NCBI RefSeq assembly: GCF_007827955.1 | Contig: NZ_VITR01000003.1 | Location: 291,781 to 355,780, forward strand | Source of the DNA: Nitrospirillum pindoramense | GTDB lineage: Bacteria; Pseudomonadota; Alphaproteobacteria; Azospirillales; Azospirillaceae | Direction: 5' to 3' | Length of the DNA stretch: 64,000 nucleotides | Shown: positions 28,542-37,222 of the stretch, in pieces | Layout of the letters: the number at the start of each line of letters is the position of its first letter | Position numbering within the stretch: the first letter of the stretch is position 1 | Notes under the pieces: generated by a model | Database searches by the model: none | What the model was told of the DNA's origin: nothing | Seen by the model: only the letters and a program-made list of their open reading frames with translations | Made by a program: the position numbers and the translations under genes

Positions 28542-30446
28542 TCAGCCGCGCCCGCCGATATCGAAGGCGACGGTCGTGCGCGTCTGGCCGCCGTGGAAGG
28601 GAATGGTCCCGTGCCACATGTAGCTGGGGAACAGCACCAGCAGGCCGGGCCGCGGCTGAATGGCCCGTTCCCAGGGCAGGGTGGCGCCGTTGCCCTGGGC
28701 GAAGGCGCCGAAGGTGATCCAGCCCTGCTTGCCTTCCGCGTCCGCGACCGCGTCGGGCATGTCCACGTAATAGCAACCGCTGATCCACCCCTCGGGGTGG
28801 ATGTGGTTGGTGTGATAGCCCTGGCTGCGCAGCCGGGCGGACCACGACCCGGCCCAGTGCAGTTCCTGGCCCTTGCGGCGCAGGAAGGGATGCGTGCCAT
28901 CCTCCGGCAGGCCGGCGATATAGCGCCGGGCGGCGGCCAGGACGTTCTCGCGCAGGGCCAGGATGGCTGGGGCGGCGCCGGCGCGGGTGAACAGGTTTTC
29001 GCGCGTCTGGGTGCCGTTGCGCAGGGTCTGCTCGATCGGTTCGTGCCGCGCCACGTGCTGCAGGTCCAGCGCCGCCATCAGGTCGGCATGGAAGGCGCCC
29101 AGGTCGGCATAGCCGGCGGGTGCGCCCAGGTCGACGGCGTGGATGAAGCGGTCGTAATCATAGAGGCCGCGCGGATCCTGCTGGCCCATCAGGCGATACG
29201 CCGTCGCCTCGAACGCCACGGCGAACTGGCTGTCCGGCACCAGGGTGCCCAGGCGGCGGGCGGCGTCCAGCGCGTCGGCCGGGCGGTTCAGGCGCAGGGC
29301 GGCCTCGGCCGTGCGATACAGCAGCCGCGGGTCGTCCGGCGCCGTTTTCAAGCCGTCAAGGGCGACCTCCAGCGCCTCCGGCACCCGTTCCTGGGCCAGC
29401 AGCAGGGTGGCGCGCAGGCGGGGCAGCGAGGGGGACTCCGGACGCAGGGCGGCGGCGGCGGCGATGTTGGCCCCCGCCTCGTCGTGGCGGCCGAACAGGA
29501 TGTAGGCCTCCGCCGCCATCTCCAGCAAATCGGGGTCGTTGGGCTTGCGTTCCTTGGCCCATTCGTAGGAGTTCAGCAGTTGCGCGTGCTGTCCCGTTTC
29601 CCACAGCGCCTGGTTCAGGGCGGCTTGGGCCGCGTAGTTGCCGGGGTCCAGCACCACCACCTTCTTCAGGCAGGTGATGGCCTCATCCAACTGGCCCAAG
29701 GCCAGCAGGGTGTTGCCCAGGTTCAGCCAGATCTGCCAGCGATCCGGCGCGCGCTCGGCCGCGCGTCTCAGGTAGGGGGCGGCATCCTCGAAACGCTGCT
29801 GGCGGCGCAGGGCCGTGCCTAAGCTGTTGTTCAGGTAGAAGTCGTTGGGCAGCCGGGTCAGCCCGGCGCGTAGCGCTTCCTCCGCCCGCTCCGGCTCGTC
29901 CAATTGCAGATAGGCTTCGGCGATACCCACGCGGGCCGCCACGTAATCGGGCTGCAACTGCAAGGCCCGGCGATACAGGGGCAGGGCGGCCTCCAGCAGC
30001 GGCCGCGCGTTGGCCGGTTCCTGTCCCGCCAACGCCACCAGGCATTCGGCGCGGTTGCTGTACGCCTCGACATAGTCGGACTTGTGCAGGATGGCCTTTT
30101 CATAGAACGGCAGGGCCTGGGACGGGCGGCCGGTGTCCTTCAGCAGGTTGCCGAGGTTGTAGTTCACGTGGGGCTGCCGGCTGTTCACGGCCAGCGACCG
30201 GCGCAGCAACTGCTCCGCCTGGTCCAAATCCCCGTGACGCTTGGCGATCAGCCCCAGGAGTTGCAGCGCGTCCGGCTCAGTGGCGTCCAACGCCAGCACT
30301 TGGCGCAGGATCTGCTCCGCCTCATGCAATTGACCCCGCGTCTGGAACGTCAGCGCCTGCTGGATCAGCGATTGGATGCGCTGATTCTGGGCGGCGGAGG
30401 CGGCTCGCGGGACGGGGATGGAAAAGGGGGACTGGCCATTGGTCAT
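28542..30446 (-). CDS. TPR protein with C-terminal 2OG-Fe(II) oxygenase domain
   Basis: A 634-residue protein. Residues about 20-430 are a run of roughly a dozen tetratricopeptide units (for example PHVNYNLGNLLKDTGRPSQA and WQIWLNLGNTLLALGQLDEA), a protein-interaction superhelix. The last 190 residues are a putative 2OG-Fe(II) oxygenase of the Oxy_5 type, with TNHIHPEGWISGCYYVDMP and LLVLFPSYMWHGTIPFHGG, including the iron-binding histidines and a following RTTVAFD. It lies 121 bases downstream of a TonB-dependent receptor gene on the same strand. Such proteins are found near outer-membrane receptors and may hydroxylate a protein or peptide partner; the substrate is unknown. Confidence 0.8.
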   Translation of the reverse strand: MTNGQSPFSIPVPRAASAAQNQRIQSLIQQALTFQTRGQLHEAEQILRQVLALDATEPDALQLLGLIAKRHGDLDQAEQLLRRSLAVNSRQPHVNYNLGNLLKDTGRPSQALPFYEKAILHKSDYVEAYSNRAECLVALAGQEPANARPLLEAALPLYRRALQLQPDYVAARVGIAEAYLQLDEPERAEEALRAGLTRLPNDFYLNNSLGTALRRQQRFEDAAPYLRRAAERAPDRWQIWLNLGNTLLALGQLDEAITCLKKVVVLDPGNYAAQAALNQALWETGQHAQLLNSYEWAKERKPNDPDLLEMAAEAYILFGRHDEAGANIAAAAALRPESPSLPRLRATLLLAQERVPEALEVALDGLKTAPDDPRLLYRTAEAALRLNRPADALDAARRLGTLVPDSQFAVAFEATAYRLMGQQDPRGLYDYDRFIHAVDLGAPAGYADLGAFHADLMAALDLQHVARHEPIEQTLRNGTQTRENLFTRAGAAPAILALRENVLAAARRYIAGLPEDGTHPFLRRKGQELHWAGSWSARLRSQGYHTNHIHPEGWISGCYYVDMPDAVADAEGKQGWITFGAFAQGNGATLPWERAIQPRPGLLVLFPSYMWHGTIPFHGGQTRTTVAFDIGGRG

Positions 30447-30496
30447 GAGGCGGCGCCGGTGTGGTGAGCGGAAGGGGGTGGTGAGCGGAAGCGAGA

Positions 30497-30526
30497 GCGG
30501 CGGGCCCCTGGGCAGGGACCCGCCGC
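30497..30526 (-). terminator. Strong hairpin between receptor and TPR/oxygenase genes
   Basis: GCGGCGGG (30497-30504) and CCCGCCGC (30519-30526) pair perfectly, with an inner CCCT/AGGG stem. There is no T-run on the minus strand, so it may reduce rather than stop transcription from the receptor gene into the TPR/oxygenase gene. Confidence 0.45.
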
Positions 30527-30567
30527 GTATCGATATTATACGATAGGCCGTCTAGGAAGTCGGCGGT

Positions 30568-33500
30568 TTAGAAATCGGCGGTGATGCCCAGGAAGAACAC
30601 GCGGCCCAGGGTGTCGTAGATGCCGGGATAGGTGTTGCCGTTGCCGTAGCTGCCCAGCACGCTGACATAGTCGTCGTTGGCGGACTGGATGGGCGGGTCC
30701 TTGTCGAACAGGTTGTTGACGCCGAACCGCAGCGTGTAGTGGTCCATCAGGTTGATGGTCCCCGCCAGGTCGAAGTAATTGTAGGCCCCGATTTTGCCGT
30801 CGATGTTGTCGTAGATGCCTGAATTGGCGTTCAGGCTGGGGTCGGTGCTGTTGTTGTCCAGGCTGCTGCCGCCGATATAGCGCCAGTTGACCGACAGGTC
30901 GGCGTTCCACGGCGTGTTCCAGGTGACGCGGAACTGATGGCGCCAGTGCGGCGTGGGCTGGCCGCAGGTGCTGCCGTACAGGCCGGCGCAGTCGTACTTG
31001 GCCTCATGCAGCAACGGCTGGTAGCGGTTGAACTGCGTCCAGGAGCCGATGAACTTCAGGGTCACGGCGCCCAGGTCCTTGACCCCGAAATCCTCCAGGT
31101 CCTGGCGATAGGTGCCGGAGACGTCCACGCCCGCCTGCTGGCGATAGCCGGCGTTGATGTCGGTGGTGATGTAATAGCCGTCGCTGGAGTTCAGGCTGCC
31201 GGCCGCCCCACGGTGGATCAGGTCGCAGTAGTATGAATTGCCGGTGTTCAGGCACTGCGACATGATCTGCGAGGTCGGCACCGTGCCGATCAGGTTCTCG
31301 ATCTTGATGTTGTAGTAGTCGACCGTGGCCGCGAAGTTGGGCACGAAGGTCGGCGTGAAGACGAAGCCGGCGGTGTAGGTGTCCGCCGTTTCCGGCTTCA
31401 GCGCCTTGTTGCCGCCGCTCAGCGTGTTGCAGCCGTCGACGGCGGTGCAGTCGGAGATGTTGCCGTATTGGGCCGCCGAGACACCGGTGCGGCCGCACTG
31501 GGCCAGCGACGCCGACGGGTTGGAACCGGAGCAGGGGTCCAGCGCGCCGCCGATGCCCGAGGTGCTGGTCTGGAACAGCTCGATGATGTTGGGCGCGCGG
31601 ACGGCGTGGTTGTAGCCGCCGCGGAAGGCCACGTCGGTGACGGGGGCGTAGTTCAGGCTGGCCTTGTAGGTGTTGGCCTTGCCCGCCAGGTTGTAGTCCG
31701 ACCAGCGATAGCCGGCGTCGACGGACAGGTCCTTGATGAACGGCTTGTCGCTGACCAGGGGCAGGCGCAATTCGCCGAAGATGTCCTTCACCTCGGTGGC
31801 GCCCACCGCCGGCTGCGTGGTGCCGGCGCCAGAACCGGACAGGTCGCCGGACAGGACGTTCTCGCTGTATTTCAGGTCGATGGCGTCGCGCCGCCATTCG
31901 CTGCCGAAGGCCACGGCCACCGGGTCCTTGGCGAAGGGGCTTTTCACGCCCCAGGCTCCGAAGTCGCCGGAGACGGAGCCGCTGACGATGTCCTGGGTGG
32001 TGGAGCCTTCCTTGAAGCTGGTGGTGTAAACGTAGTTGTAGGCGGCGCTGCTGATCTTGCCCAATTGGAAGATGTTGATGGGCACGCAGCTCGAGTCCGT
32101 GCCGTTGATGACGGACTCGCAGGTGGCGACGCCATTGACGTTCTTCACCTGCAAGGCGTTCTGCAGCTTGGTGATGGAAACGTCGTTCTGATAGGTCTCG
32201 TTGTAGATCACCGCCGAATGCTGGGCGTAAACGTCGTAGGACCAGCCGCCGCCCAGGTCACCCTTGGTGCCGATGACATAGCGGTAATCGGTGTGCCGCA
32301 GGTCGTCGTAACGCGGGGCGTTGTTGTCGGTGAAGCGGTAGCCGATATAGCCCTTCCAATCGGCGCTGCTGCTGCCGGCGTTGGCGCCGCACAGCGTCGT
32401 CGCCTCGGACGCCGACATCAGCGGGTTGTCGCAGTTGATGGAATAGGTCGTTCCGCTGAAGAAGCCGGACGGGGCGATCTGCGCCTTGGTGTGGTCCGAC
32501 ATGAACATGAAGTCGGTGTAGACATCGAACGCCGGATTGATCTCGTAATGGGCGAAGGCGCCGCCGGTGTAACGCTCGTCCTGGCGCTGGATGTAGTTGT
32601 AGGGGCCGTAGTTGAAGGCCAGGCCGCCGTTGTATTTGACAAAGGACGCCGATCCGTCGGGGTTCAGCGAATAGCCGGTGCCCGAGCCATTGGTGCGTAG
32701 TCGGCCGTAGGCGCTGTTGGACGAGCCGGAGCAGTAACGCTGGTTATCCTGGGTGGCCAGGGCGCTCTCGTCGCTGCTGGTGGTCGCCATGGTGCAGGCC
32801 GACCAGTCGCGCGTCGCCTGGGTGACGGGCTCGGTCCAGCGGTAGGTGGCGTAGGCGGTGACGTTGCCCTTGTTGTTGGGGGCGTTGGCGCCGATCACGA
32901 AGGAGCTGTCGCGGACGAAGCCATCGAAGCGGTCGCCCGGGATGGTGACGGGATAGCTGGAATTTTTAAGGACCTTCTGGGCGTCGCCGTTCTCGTTGCC
33001 GTGCTGGGCGGCGGAGAATTGGTAGTCGACCTTCACGCCCTCGAAGTCGCGCTTCATCTTGAAGTTCACGACGCCGGCCACGGCATCGGAACCATAGACG
33101 GCCGAGGCGCCGCCCGTGACCACGTCCACGCTTTCCACCAAGGCGCCGGGGATGAAGTTCACGTCGGCGTAGGGGTAGGTCGGATCGCCCAACGGCATGC
33201 GGCGTCCGTCGATCAGCACCAGGGTGCGGGCTTCGCCCAGATTGCGCAGGTTGATGGTGGCGGTGCCGGTGGCGCCGTTGGACTGCGCGTTGGTCTGGGC
33301 CGCCGTGATGCCGGGCAGGTTGTTCAGCATCGTTTCGACGTTGGTCGTGCCCTGCAGCTTCATCTCCACGCTGTCCACCGTGGTCAGCGGGCTGTCGCTG
33401 GTCAGGTTCGCCGCCTGTTTGATGCGCGATCCGGTGACGACGATTTCCTGCATGTCGGTGCTGGCGTTGGCCGCTTGTTGCGCCGCAGCATTATTTGCCG

Positions 33501-33570
33501 CCGCCAAGGCGCCGACAAGCATGGTCGATGACAGCAGCAATGCGCGCCGCCCATATTTTGGCATGCCCAT
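30568..33570 (-). CDS. TonB-dependent outer-membrane receptor
   Basis: A 1000-residue receptor for energy-dependent uptake. A signal peptide (MGMPKYGRRALLLSS... ending near NNAAAQQA) leads into the TonB box-like MQEIVVTGSRIKQ, the plug (VETMLNNLPGITAAQTN... LRNLGEARTLVLIDGRRMP) and a 22-strand barrel that ends with FFLGITADF, the aromatic C-terminus needed for outer-membrane insertion. Several Cys-bearing loops suggest disulfide-stabilised outer loops. ATG 33570 is preceded by GGGGA; longer starts upstream lack a site. The substrate is unknown; the linked TPR/oxygenase gene argues for a peptide, siderophore or glycan ligand. Confidence 0.9.
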   Translation of the reverse strand: MGMPKYGRRALLLSSTMLVGALAAANNAAAQQAANASTDMQEIVVTGSRIKQAANLTSDSPLTTVDSVEMKLQGTTNVETMLNNLPGITAAQTNAQSNGATGTATINLRNLGEARTLVLIDGRRMPLGDPTYPYADVNFIPGALVESVDVVTGGASAVYGSDAVAGVVNFKMKRDFEGVKVDYQFSAAQHGNENGDAQKVLKNSSYPVTIPGDRFDGFVRDSSFVIGANAPNNKGNVTAYATYRWTEPVTQATRDWSACTMATTSSDESALATQDNQRYCSGSSNSAYGRLRTNGSGTGYSLNPDGSASFVKYNGGLAFNYGPYNYIQRQDERYTGGAFAHYEINPAFDVYTDFMFMSDHTKAQIAPSGFFSGTTYSINCDNPLMSASEATTLCGANAGSSSADWKGYIGYRFTDNNAPRYDDLRHTDYRYVIGTKGDLGGGWSYDVYAQHSAVIYNETYQNDVSITKLQNALQVKNVNGVATCESVINGTDSSCVPINIFQLGKISSAAYNYVYTTSFKEGSTTQDIVSGSVSGDFGAWGVKSPFAKDPVAVAFGSEWRRDAIDLKYSENVLSGDLSGSGAGTTQPAVGATEVKDIFGELRLPLVSDKPFIKDLSVDAGYRWSDYNLAGKANTYKASLNYAPVTDVAFRGGYNHAVRAPNIIELFQTSTSGIGGALDPCSGSNPSASLAQCGRTGVSAAQYGNISDCTAVDGCNTLSGGNKALKPETADTYTAGFVFTPTFVPNFAATVDYYNIKIENLIGTVPTSQIMSQCLNTGNSYYCDLIHRGAAGSLNSSDGYYITTDINAGYRQQAGVDVSGTYRQDLEDFGVKDLGAVTLKFIGSWTQFNRYQPLLHEAKYDCAGLYGSTCGQPTPHWRHQFRVTWNTPWNADLSVNWRYIGGSSLDNNSTDPSLNANSGIYDNIDGKIGAYNYFDLAGTINLMDHYTLRFGVNNLFDKDPPIQSANDDYVSVLGSYGNGNTYPGIYDTLGRVFFLGITADF

Positions 33571-33971
33571 GGATTTCCCCGCTGTTCTGGAGATTGTTGA
33601 TATTGCTGGCCCCAACCAGACAAATCTCTTTTTGAGTCGTGTCCCCCTTGTGCCAGGACCAACGGGAAAAGGTTATTTTGGATATTTTATGGGCGTCAAT
33701 GGTGCGTCGCAAAATTGATGGCTTCGGGAACCGGTTTCATGGCGACGTGTAACTGCCTTGTAACAGTCGTGCGCACATCTGAAACGATTCGGAAACATAA
33801 TTACCGGCACAATTGCCTAGATCGAACGGAATAGATAAAAGTCCTACGACTCGCGCCATTTTTGCACGCGATTGAGGGCCTTCAGGCAATCTTCGGAAAA
33901 GGGGGCATCGCGCCGGCGTGGGAACCGGACCGACTCAGCCAGTCAGCCTCAGGCCACTCAACCTCGACGGT
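33571..33971. other. 401-base intergenic region upstream of the TonB receptor
   Basis: No gene is seen here. The stretch is markedly richer in A+T than its surroundings (33600-33860), as expected for the receptor promoter and a long leader. ACCGGTTTCA at 33730-33739 differs by one base from the ACCGGTGTCA word repeated in the pectin locus. The end nearest 33972 is the 3' flank of the Lrp-type gene. Confidence 0.6.
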
Positions 33972-34424
33972 TCAGCGGGCCAGGCGCTGCGACAGGATGA
34001 TGGAGGAGTTGGTGCGTTCCACCCCGTCCACGGCGCCGATGTCGTCGATCACCATGTTCATTTCCGCGATGGATTCGGTGGAGACGACGGCGATCATGTC
34101 GAAGGGGCCGCTGACGGCGTAAAGCTGGCGCACCTGGGGCATGGCCTTCAGCCGCGTTTCAACCTGCCGCGCCGCCTTGGGCAGGAGGGTGATGGCGACA
34201 TGGCCCTGGATGCGGCGGGCGAGGTAGTCCGCATCCAGCCGGATGGTGAAGGCGGTGATCACCCCGCGCGCCACCAGACGCTCCAACCGCGCCTGCACCG
34301 TGGTGCGGGATACGCCCAGACGCTTGGCCAAGGTGACGGTGGGCAGGCGGCTGTCCGCCTCCAGCAGGCGCAGCAGCGCGATGTCCAGGTCGTCCGGTTG
34401 AAAATTGTCGGTCTGACTGTTCAT
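33972..34424 (-). CDS. Lrp/AsnC-family transcriptional regulator
   Basis: A 150-residue feast/famine regulator. The N-terminal helix-turn-helix is DIALLRLLEADSRLPTVTLAKRLGVSRTTVQARLERL (recognition helix around residues 38-52), followed by the RAM/ligand-binding domain (HVAITLLPKAARQVE ... AVSGPFDMIAVVSTE). ATG 34424 (MNSQTD) is chosen with GGTGGG upstream. It is transcribed away from the lysine-degradation genes from a shared 105-base region holding an inverted repeat, and is the natural candidate for a lysine- or aminoadipate-responsive regulator of that operon. Confidence 0.85.
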   Translation of the reverse strand: MNSQTDNFQPDDLDIALLRLLEADSRLPTVTLAKRLGVSRTTVQARLERLVARGVITAFTIRLDADYLARRIQGHVAITLLPKAARQVETRLKAMPQVRQLYAVSGPFDMIAVVSTESIAEMNMVIDDIGAVDGVERTNSSIILSQRLAR

Positions 34425-34432
34425 TTTGCCCA

Positions 34433-34451
34433 CCAATTTGCATCAGATTGG
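34433..34451. promoter_or_regulatory. Putative operator of the Lrp-type regulator
   Basis: CCAATTTGCATCAGATTGG has inverted ends CCAAT (34433-34437) and ATTGG (34447-34451) spaced by nine bases. It lies nine bases upstream of the regulator start and 79 bases before the divergent dehydrogenase gene. Lrp-type proteins commonly bind such 15-19-base imperfect palindromes next to their own genes. Confidence 0.4.
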
Positions 34452-34529
34452 TCGCATTGGCTGTTCATTCCGTCAAGGGTTTGCCGGACAGTCGTTTTCA
34501 CAGGGAACTTTGAAAACGGGAGAGCGCAC

Positions 34530-35642
34530 ATGCGTCGCATCGTGGTCGTCGGGGCGGGCAAGATCGGGTCCATCATCGCGGAGAACCTGGCGGGATCGGG
34601 TGATTACCTGGTGACGATCCTGGACCGCTCGGCCAAGGCGCTGGAAGGCGTCTCCAAGCGCCTGCCCATCGAACGGCGCGAGGTCGACATCAGCGACGTG
34701 GCCGCCCTGACCGAGGCGCTGACCGGCGCCTACGCCGTGCTGAGCGCCGCCCCCTATCACCTGACCATCAAGGTGGCGGAGGCGGCGGCCCTCGCCCGTT
34801 GCCATTACCTGGACCTGACGGAGGACGTGGCCACCACCCGGCGGGTGAAGGAACTGGCGGCCAACGCCCCCAACGCCTTCATCCCCCAGTGCGGGCTGGC
34901 GCCCGGCTTCATCTCCGTCGTCGCCGGCAGCCTGGCCAAGAAGTTCGACACGCTGGAAGCCGTGCGCCTGCGCGTCGGCGCCCTGCCGCGCTACGCCAGC
35001 AACTCGCTGGGCTACAACCTGACCTGGAGCACCGACGGCGTCATCAATGAGTATTGCGAGCCCTGCGAGGCCATCGTCGAAGGAACGCTGCGCGAGGTGC
35101 CGGCGCTGGAGGAGCGGGAGGAGTTCTGGCTGGACGGCGTGCCGTATGAAGCGTTCAACACCTCCGGTGGCCTGGGCAGCCTGGCGGAGGTGCTGAAGGG
35201 CCGGGTGCGCACCCTGAACTACAAGACCATCCGCTATCCCGGCCACTGCCAGTTGATGAAGACCCTGCTGAACGACCTGCGCCTGCGCGACCGGCGCGAC
35301 CTGTTCAAGACGGTGCTGGAAGGGGCCTTGCCCGCCACCCTGCAGGATGTGGTGGTCATCTTCGTCACCGTCAGCGGCATGCTGGACGGCCAGTTGACCC
35401 AGGAAAGCTATTCCAGCCGCGTGTTCGGCGACTATGCCCATGGCCGCCAGCGCACCGCCATCCAGACGACCACCGCCGCCGGCATCTGCGCCGTGCTGGA
35501 CATGCTGGCCGATGGCCGCCTGCCGTCGCACGGCTTCATCCGCCAGGAGGACATCGCCCTGGACGATTTCCTGGCCAACCGCTTCGGCCGCGCCTATCAG
35601 GGGGCGAACCCGGTGGACCAGGTGGTGGCGCGCGTCGCCTGA
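34530..35642 (+). CDS. Saccharopine dehydrogenase / lysine 6-dehydrogenase family protein
   Basis: A 370-residue NAD(P)-dependent enzyme. The Rossmann start is RRIVVVGAGKIGSIIAENLAGSG; later family blocks include YLDLTEDVATTRRV, PQCGLAPGFISVVAG and KTIRYPGHCQLMK. ATG 34530 follows GGGAGAG. Two activities fit the family: oxidation of saccharopine to aminoadipate semialdehyde and glutamate, or direct oxidative deamination of the lysine epsilon-amino group. The length (about 370) and the absence of an adjacent lysine-ketoglutarate reductase favour the second, but do not prove it. The next two genes continue the pathway from aminoadipate semialdehyde. Confidence 0.8.
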   Translation: MRRIVVVGAGKIGSIIAENLAGSGDYLVTILDRSAKALEGVSKRLPIERREVDISDVAALTEALTGAYAVLSAAPYHLTIKVAEAAALARCHYLDLTEDVATTRRVKELAANAPNAFIPQCGLAPGFISVVAGSLAKKFDTLEAVRLRVGALPRYASNSLGYNLTWSTDGVINEYCEPCEAIVEGTLREVPALEEREEFWLDGVPYEAFNTSGGLGSLAEVLKGRVRTLNYKTIRYPGHCQLMKTLLNDLRLRDRRDLFKTVLEGALPATLQDVVVIFVTVSGMLDGQLTQESYSSRVFGDYAHGRQRTAIQTTTAAGICAVLDMLADGRLPSHGFIRQEDIALDDFLANRFGRAYQGANPVDQVVARVA

Positions 35643-35684
35643 TTGGTCCAGCCGTTTACCAAAAGCAACATGAGGGAAGAAGCG

Positions 35685-37208
35685 ATGACGGCAGTGGGCG
35701 AAACCCAGGGTGACATTCTGGCGGTGCTGGACCGGCTGGGCGTGGACCGGGCCGTGCTTGCGGGTGGCGATATCGTGGCGCGCAGCCCCATCGATGGCGC
35801 CGAGGCTGGCCGGGTGAAGGCCCTGACCGCCGCCGACGTTGACGCGCTGGTTCGCAAGGCGCATGCCGCCCACCTGGAGTGGCGGCTGGTGCCAGCCCCC
35901 CGCCGCGGCGAATTGGTACGCCTGCTGGGTGAGGAGTTGCGTGCGGTGCGCGGCGACCTGGGCCTGCTGGTCACCTTGGAGGCCGGCAAGATCCTGTCCG
36001 AGGGACTGGGTGAAGTGCAGGAGATGATCGACATCTGCGACTTCGCCGTCGGCCTGTCCCGCCAGCTTTACGGCCTGACCATCGCGACGGAGCGGCCGGG
36101 CCACCGCCTCATGGAAACCTGGCACCCGCTGGGTGTCTGCGGAGTCATCAGCGCCTTCAACTTCCCCGTGGCGGTGTGGTCGTGGAACGCCGCCCTGGCC
36201 CTGGTCTGCGGCAACAGCGTCGTCTGGAAGCCGTCGGAAAAGACGCCGCTGACCGCCATCGCCGTGCAGGCGGCCTTTGATCGCGCCGCCGCCAAGTTCG
36301 GTTCCGCGCCCGATGGTTTGTCCATCCTGGCCCAGGGGCACGCCGATGTGGGGCAGGCGCTGGTGGACCATCCGCTGGTGCCGCTGGTGTCGGCCACCGG
36401 CTCCACCCGCATGGGCCGGGCGGTGGCGCCGCGCTTGGCGGCACGCTTCGCCCGCGCCATCCTGGAGTTGGGCGGCAACAACGCCGCCATCGTGGCCCCC
36501 TCGGCCGACCTGGAACTGGCGGTGCGCGGCATCGCCTTTGCCGCCATGGGCACGGCCGGCCAGCGCTGCACCACCCTGCGCCGCCTGATCGTGCACGAGG
36601 CCGTGGCCGACCGCCTGCTGGACCGGCTGGCCGCCGCCTACCGCAGTGTCAAGGTGGGCGACCCACGGGAGGCCGGCACCCTGGTGGGCCCGCTGATCGA
36701 CAAAACCTCCTACGAGGCCATGGTCACGGCGCTGGCCGCCGCCAAGGCCGCCGGCGGCACCGTGATCGGCGGCGAGCGGGTGGATGTGGGCTCAGGCGAC
36801 GCCTATTATGTCCGCCCGGCGTTGGTGACCATGCCGGACCAGGCGGGGCCCATGCTGGAGGAAACCTTCGCCCCCATCCTCTATGTCGTGCGCTACCGTG
36901 ATCTGGACCAGGCCATCGCCCTGCAGAACGGCGTGCCCCAGGGGCTGGCGTCCAGCATCTTCACCACCGACATGCGCGAGGCGGAAACCTTCATCAGCGC
37001 CGCCGGCTCCGACTGCGGTATCGCCAACGTCAATTTGGGCCCCTCGGGTGCCGAGATCGGCGGTGCCTTCGGCGGCGAAAAGGACACCGGCGGCGGGCGC
37101 GAGGCCGGTTCCGACAGTTGGAAGGCCTATATGCGGCGGGCCACCAACACCATCAACTATTCAAGATCGCTGCCGCTCGCTCAGGGCGTGCAGTTCGATA
37201 TCGGTTGA
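35685..37208 (+). CDS. Aldehyde dehydrogenase (ALDH7-like), likely alpha-aminoadipate semialdehyde dehydrogenase
   Basis: A 507-residue NAD(P)-dependent aldehyde dehydrogenase. The catalytic Cys295 lies in GTAGQRCTTLRRL, the general-base Glu in LELGGNNAAI (about residue 261), and cofactor motifs include FNFPVAVWSWN and VWKPSEKTPL. The sequence style (PSGAEIGGAFGGEKDTGGGREAGSD near the C-terminus, given here as its blocks GAEIGGAFGGEK and GGGREAGSD) matches antiquitin-type (ALDH7) enzymes that oxidise aminoadipate semialdehyde/piperideine-6-carboxylate to 2-aminoadipate. ATG 35685 follows GAGGGAAGAA; an earlier ATG at 35670 sits inside that site. The neighbours on both sides fit lysine breakdown. 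Confidence 0.87.
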   Translation: MTAVGETQGDILAVLDRLGVDRAVLAGGDIVARSPIDGAEAGRVKALTAADVDALVRKAHAAHLEWRLVPAPRRGELVRLLGEELRAVRGDLGLLVTLEAGKILSEGLGEVQEMIDICDFAVGLSRQLYGLTIATERPGHRLMETWHPLGVCGVISAFNFPVAVWSWNAALALVCGNSVVWKPSEKTPLTAIAVQAAFDRAAAKFGSAPDGLSILAQGHADVGQALVDHPLVPLVSATGSTRMGRAVAPRLAARFARAILELGGNNAAIVAPSADLELAVRGIAFAAMGTAGQRCTTLRRLIVHEAVADRLLDRLAAAYRSVKVGDPREAGTLVGPLIDKTSYEAMVTALAAAKAAGGTVIGGERVDVGSGDAYYVRPALVTMPDQAGPMLEETFAPILYVVRYRDLDQAIALQNGVPQGLASSIFTTDMREAETFISAAGSDCGIANVNLGPSGAEIGGAFGGEKDTGGGREAGSDSWKAYMRRATNTINYSRSLPLAQGVQFDIG

Positions 37209-37222
37209 AGAGGGACGGTCCC

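Noticed and set aside
33918..34529. N-terminal extension of the lysine dehydrogenase-family gene across the Lrp gene
   Set aside because: The frame is open only because it shadows the Lrp gene; the Rossmann motif begins right at ATG 34530.
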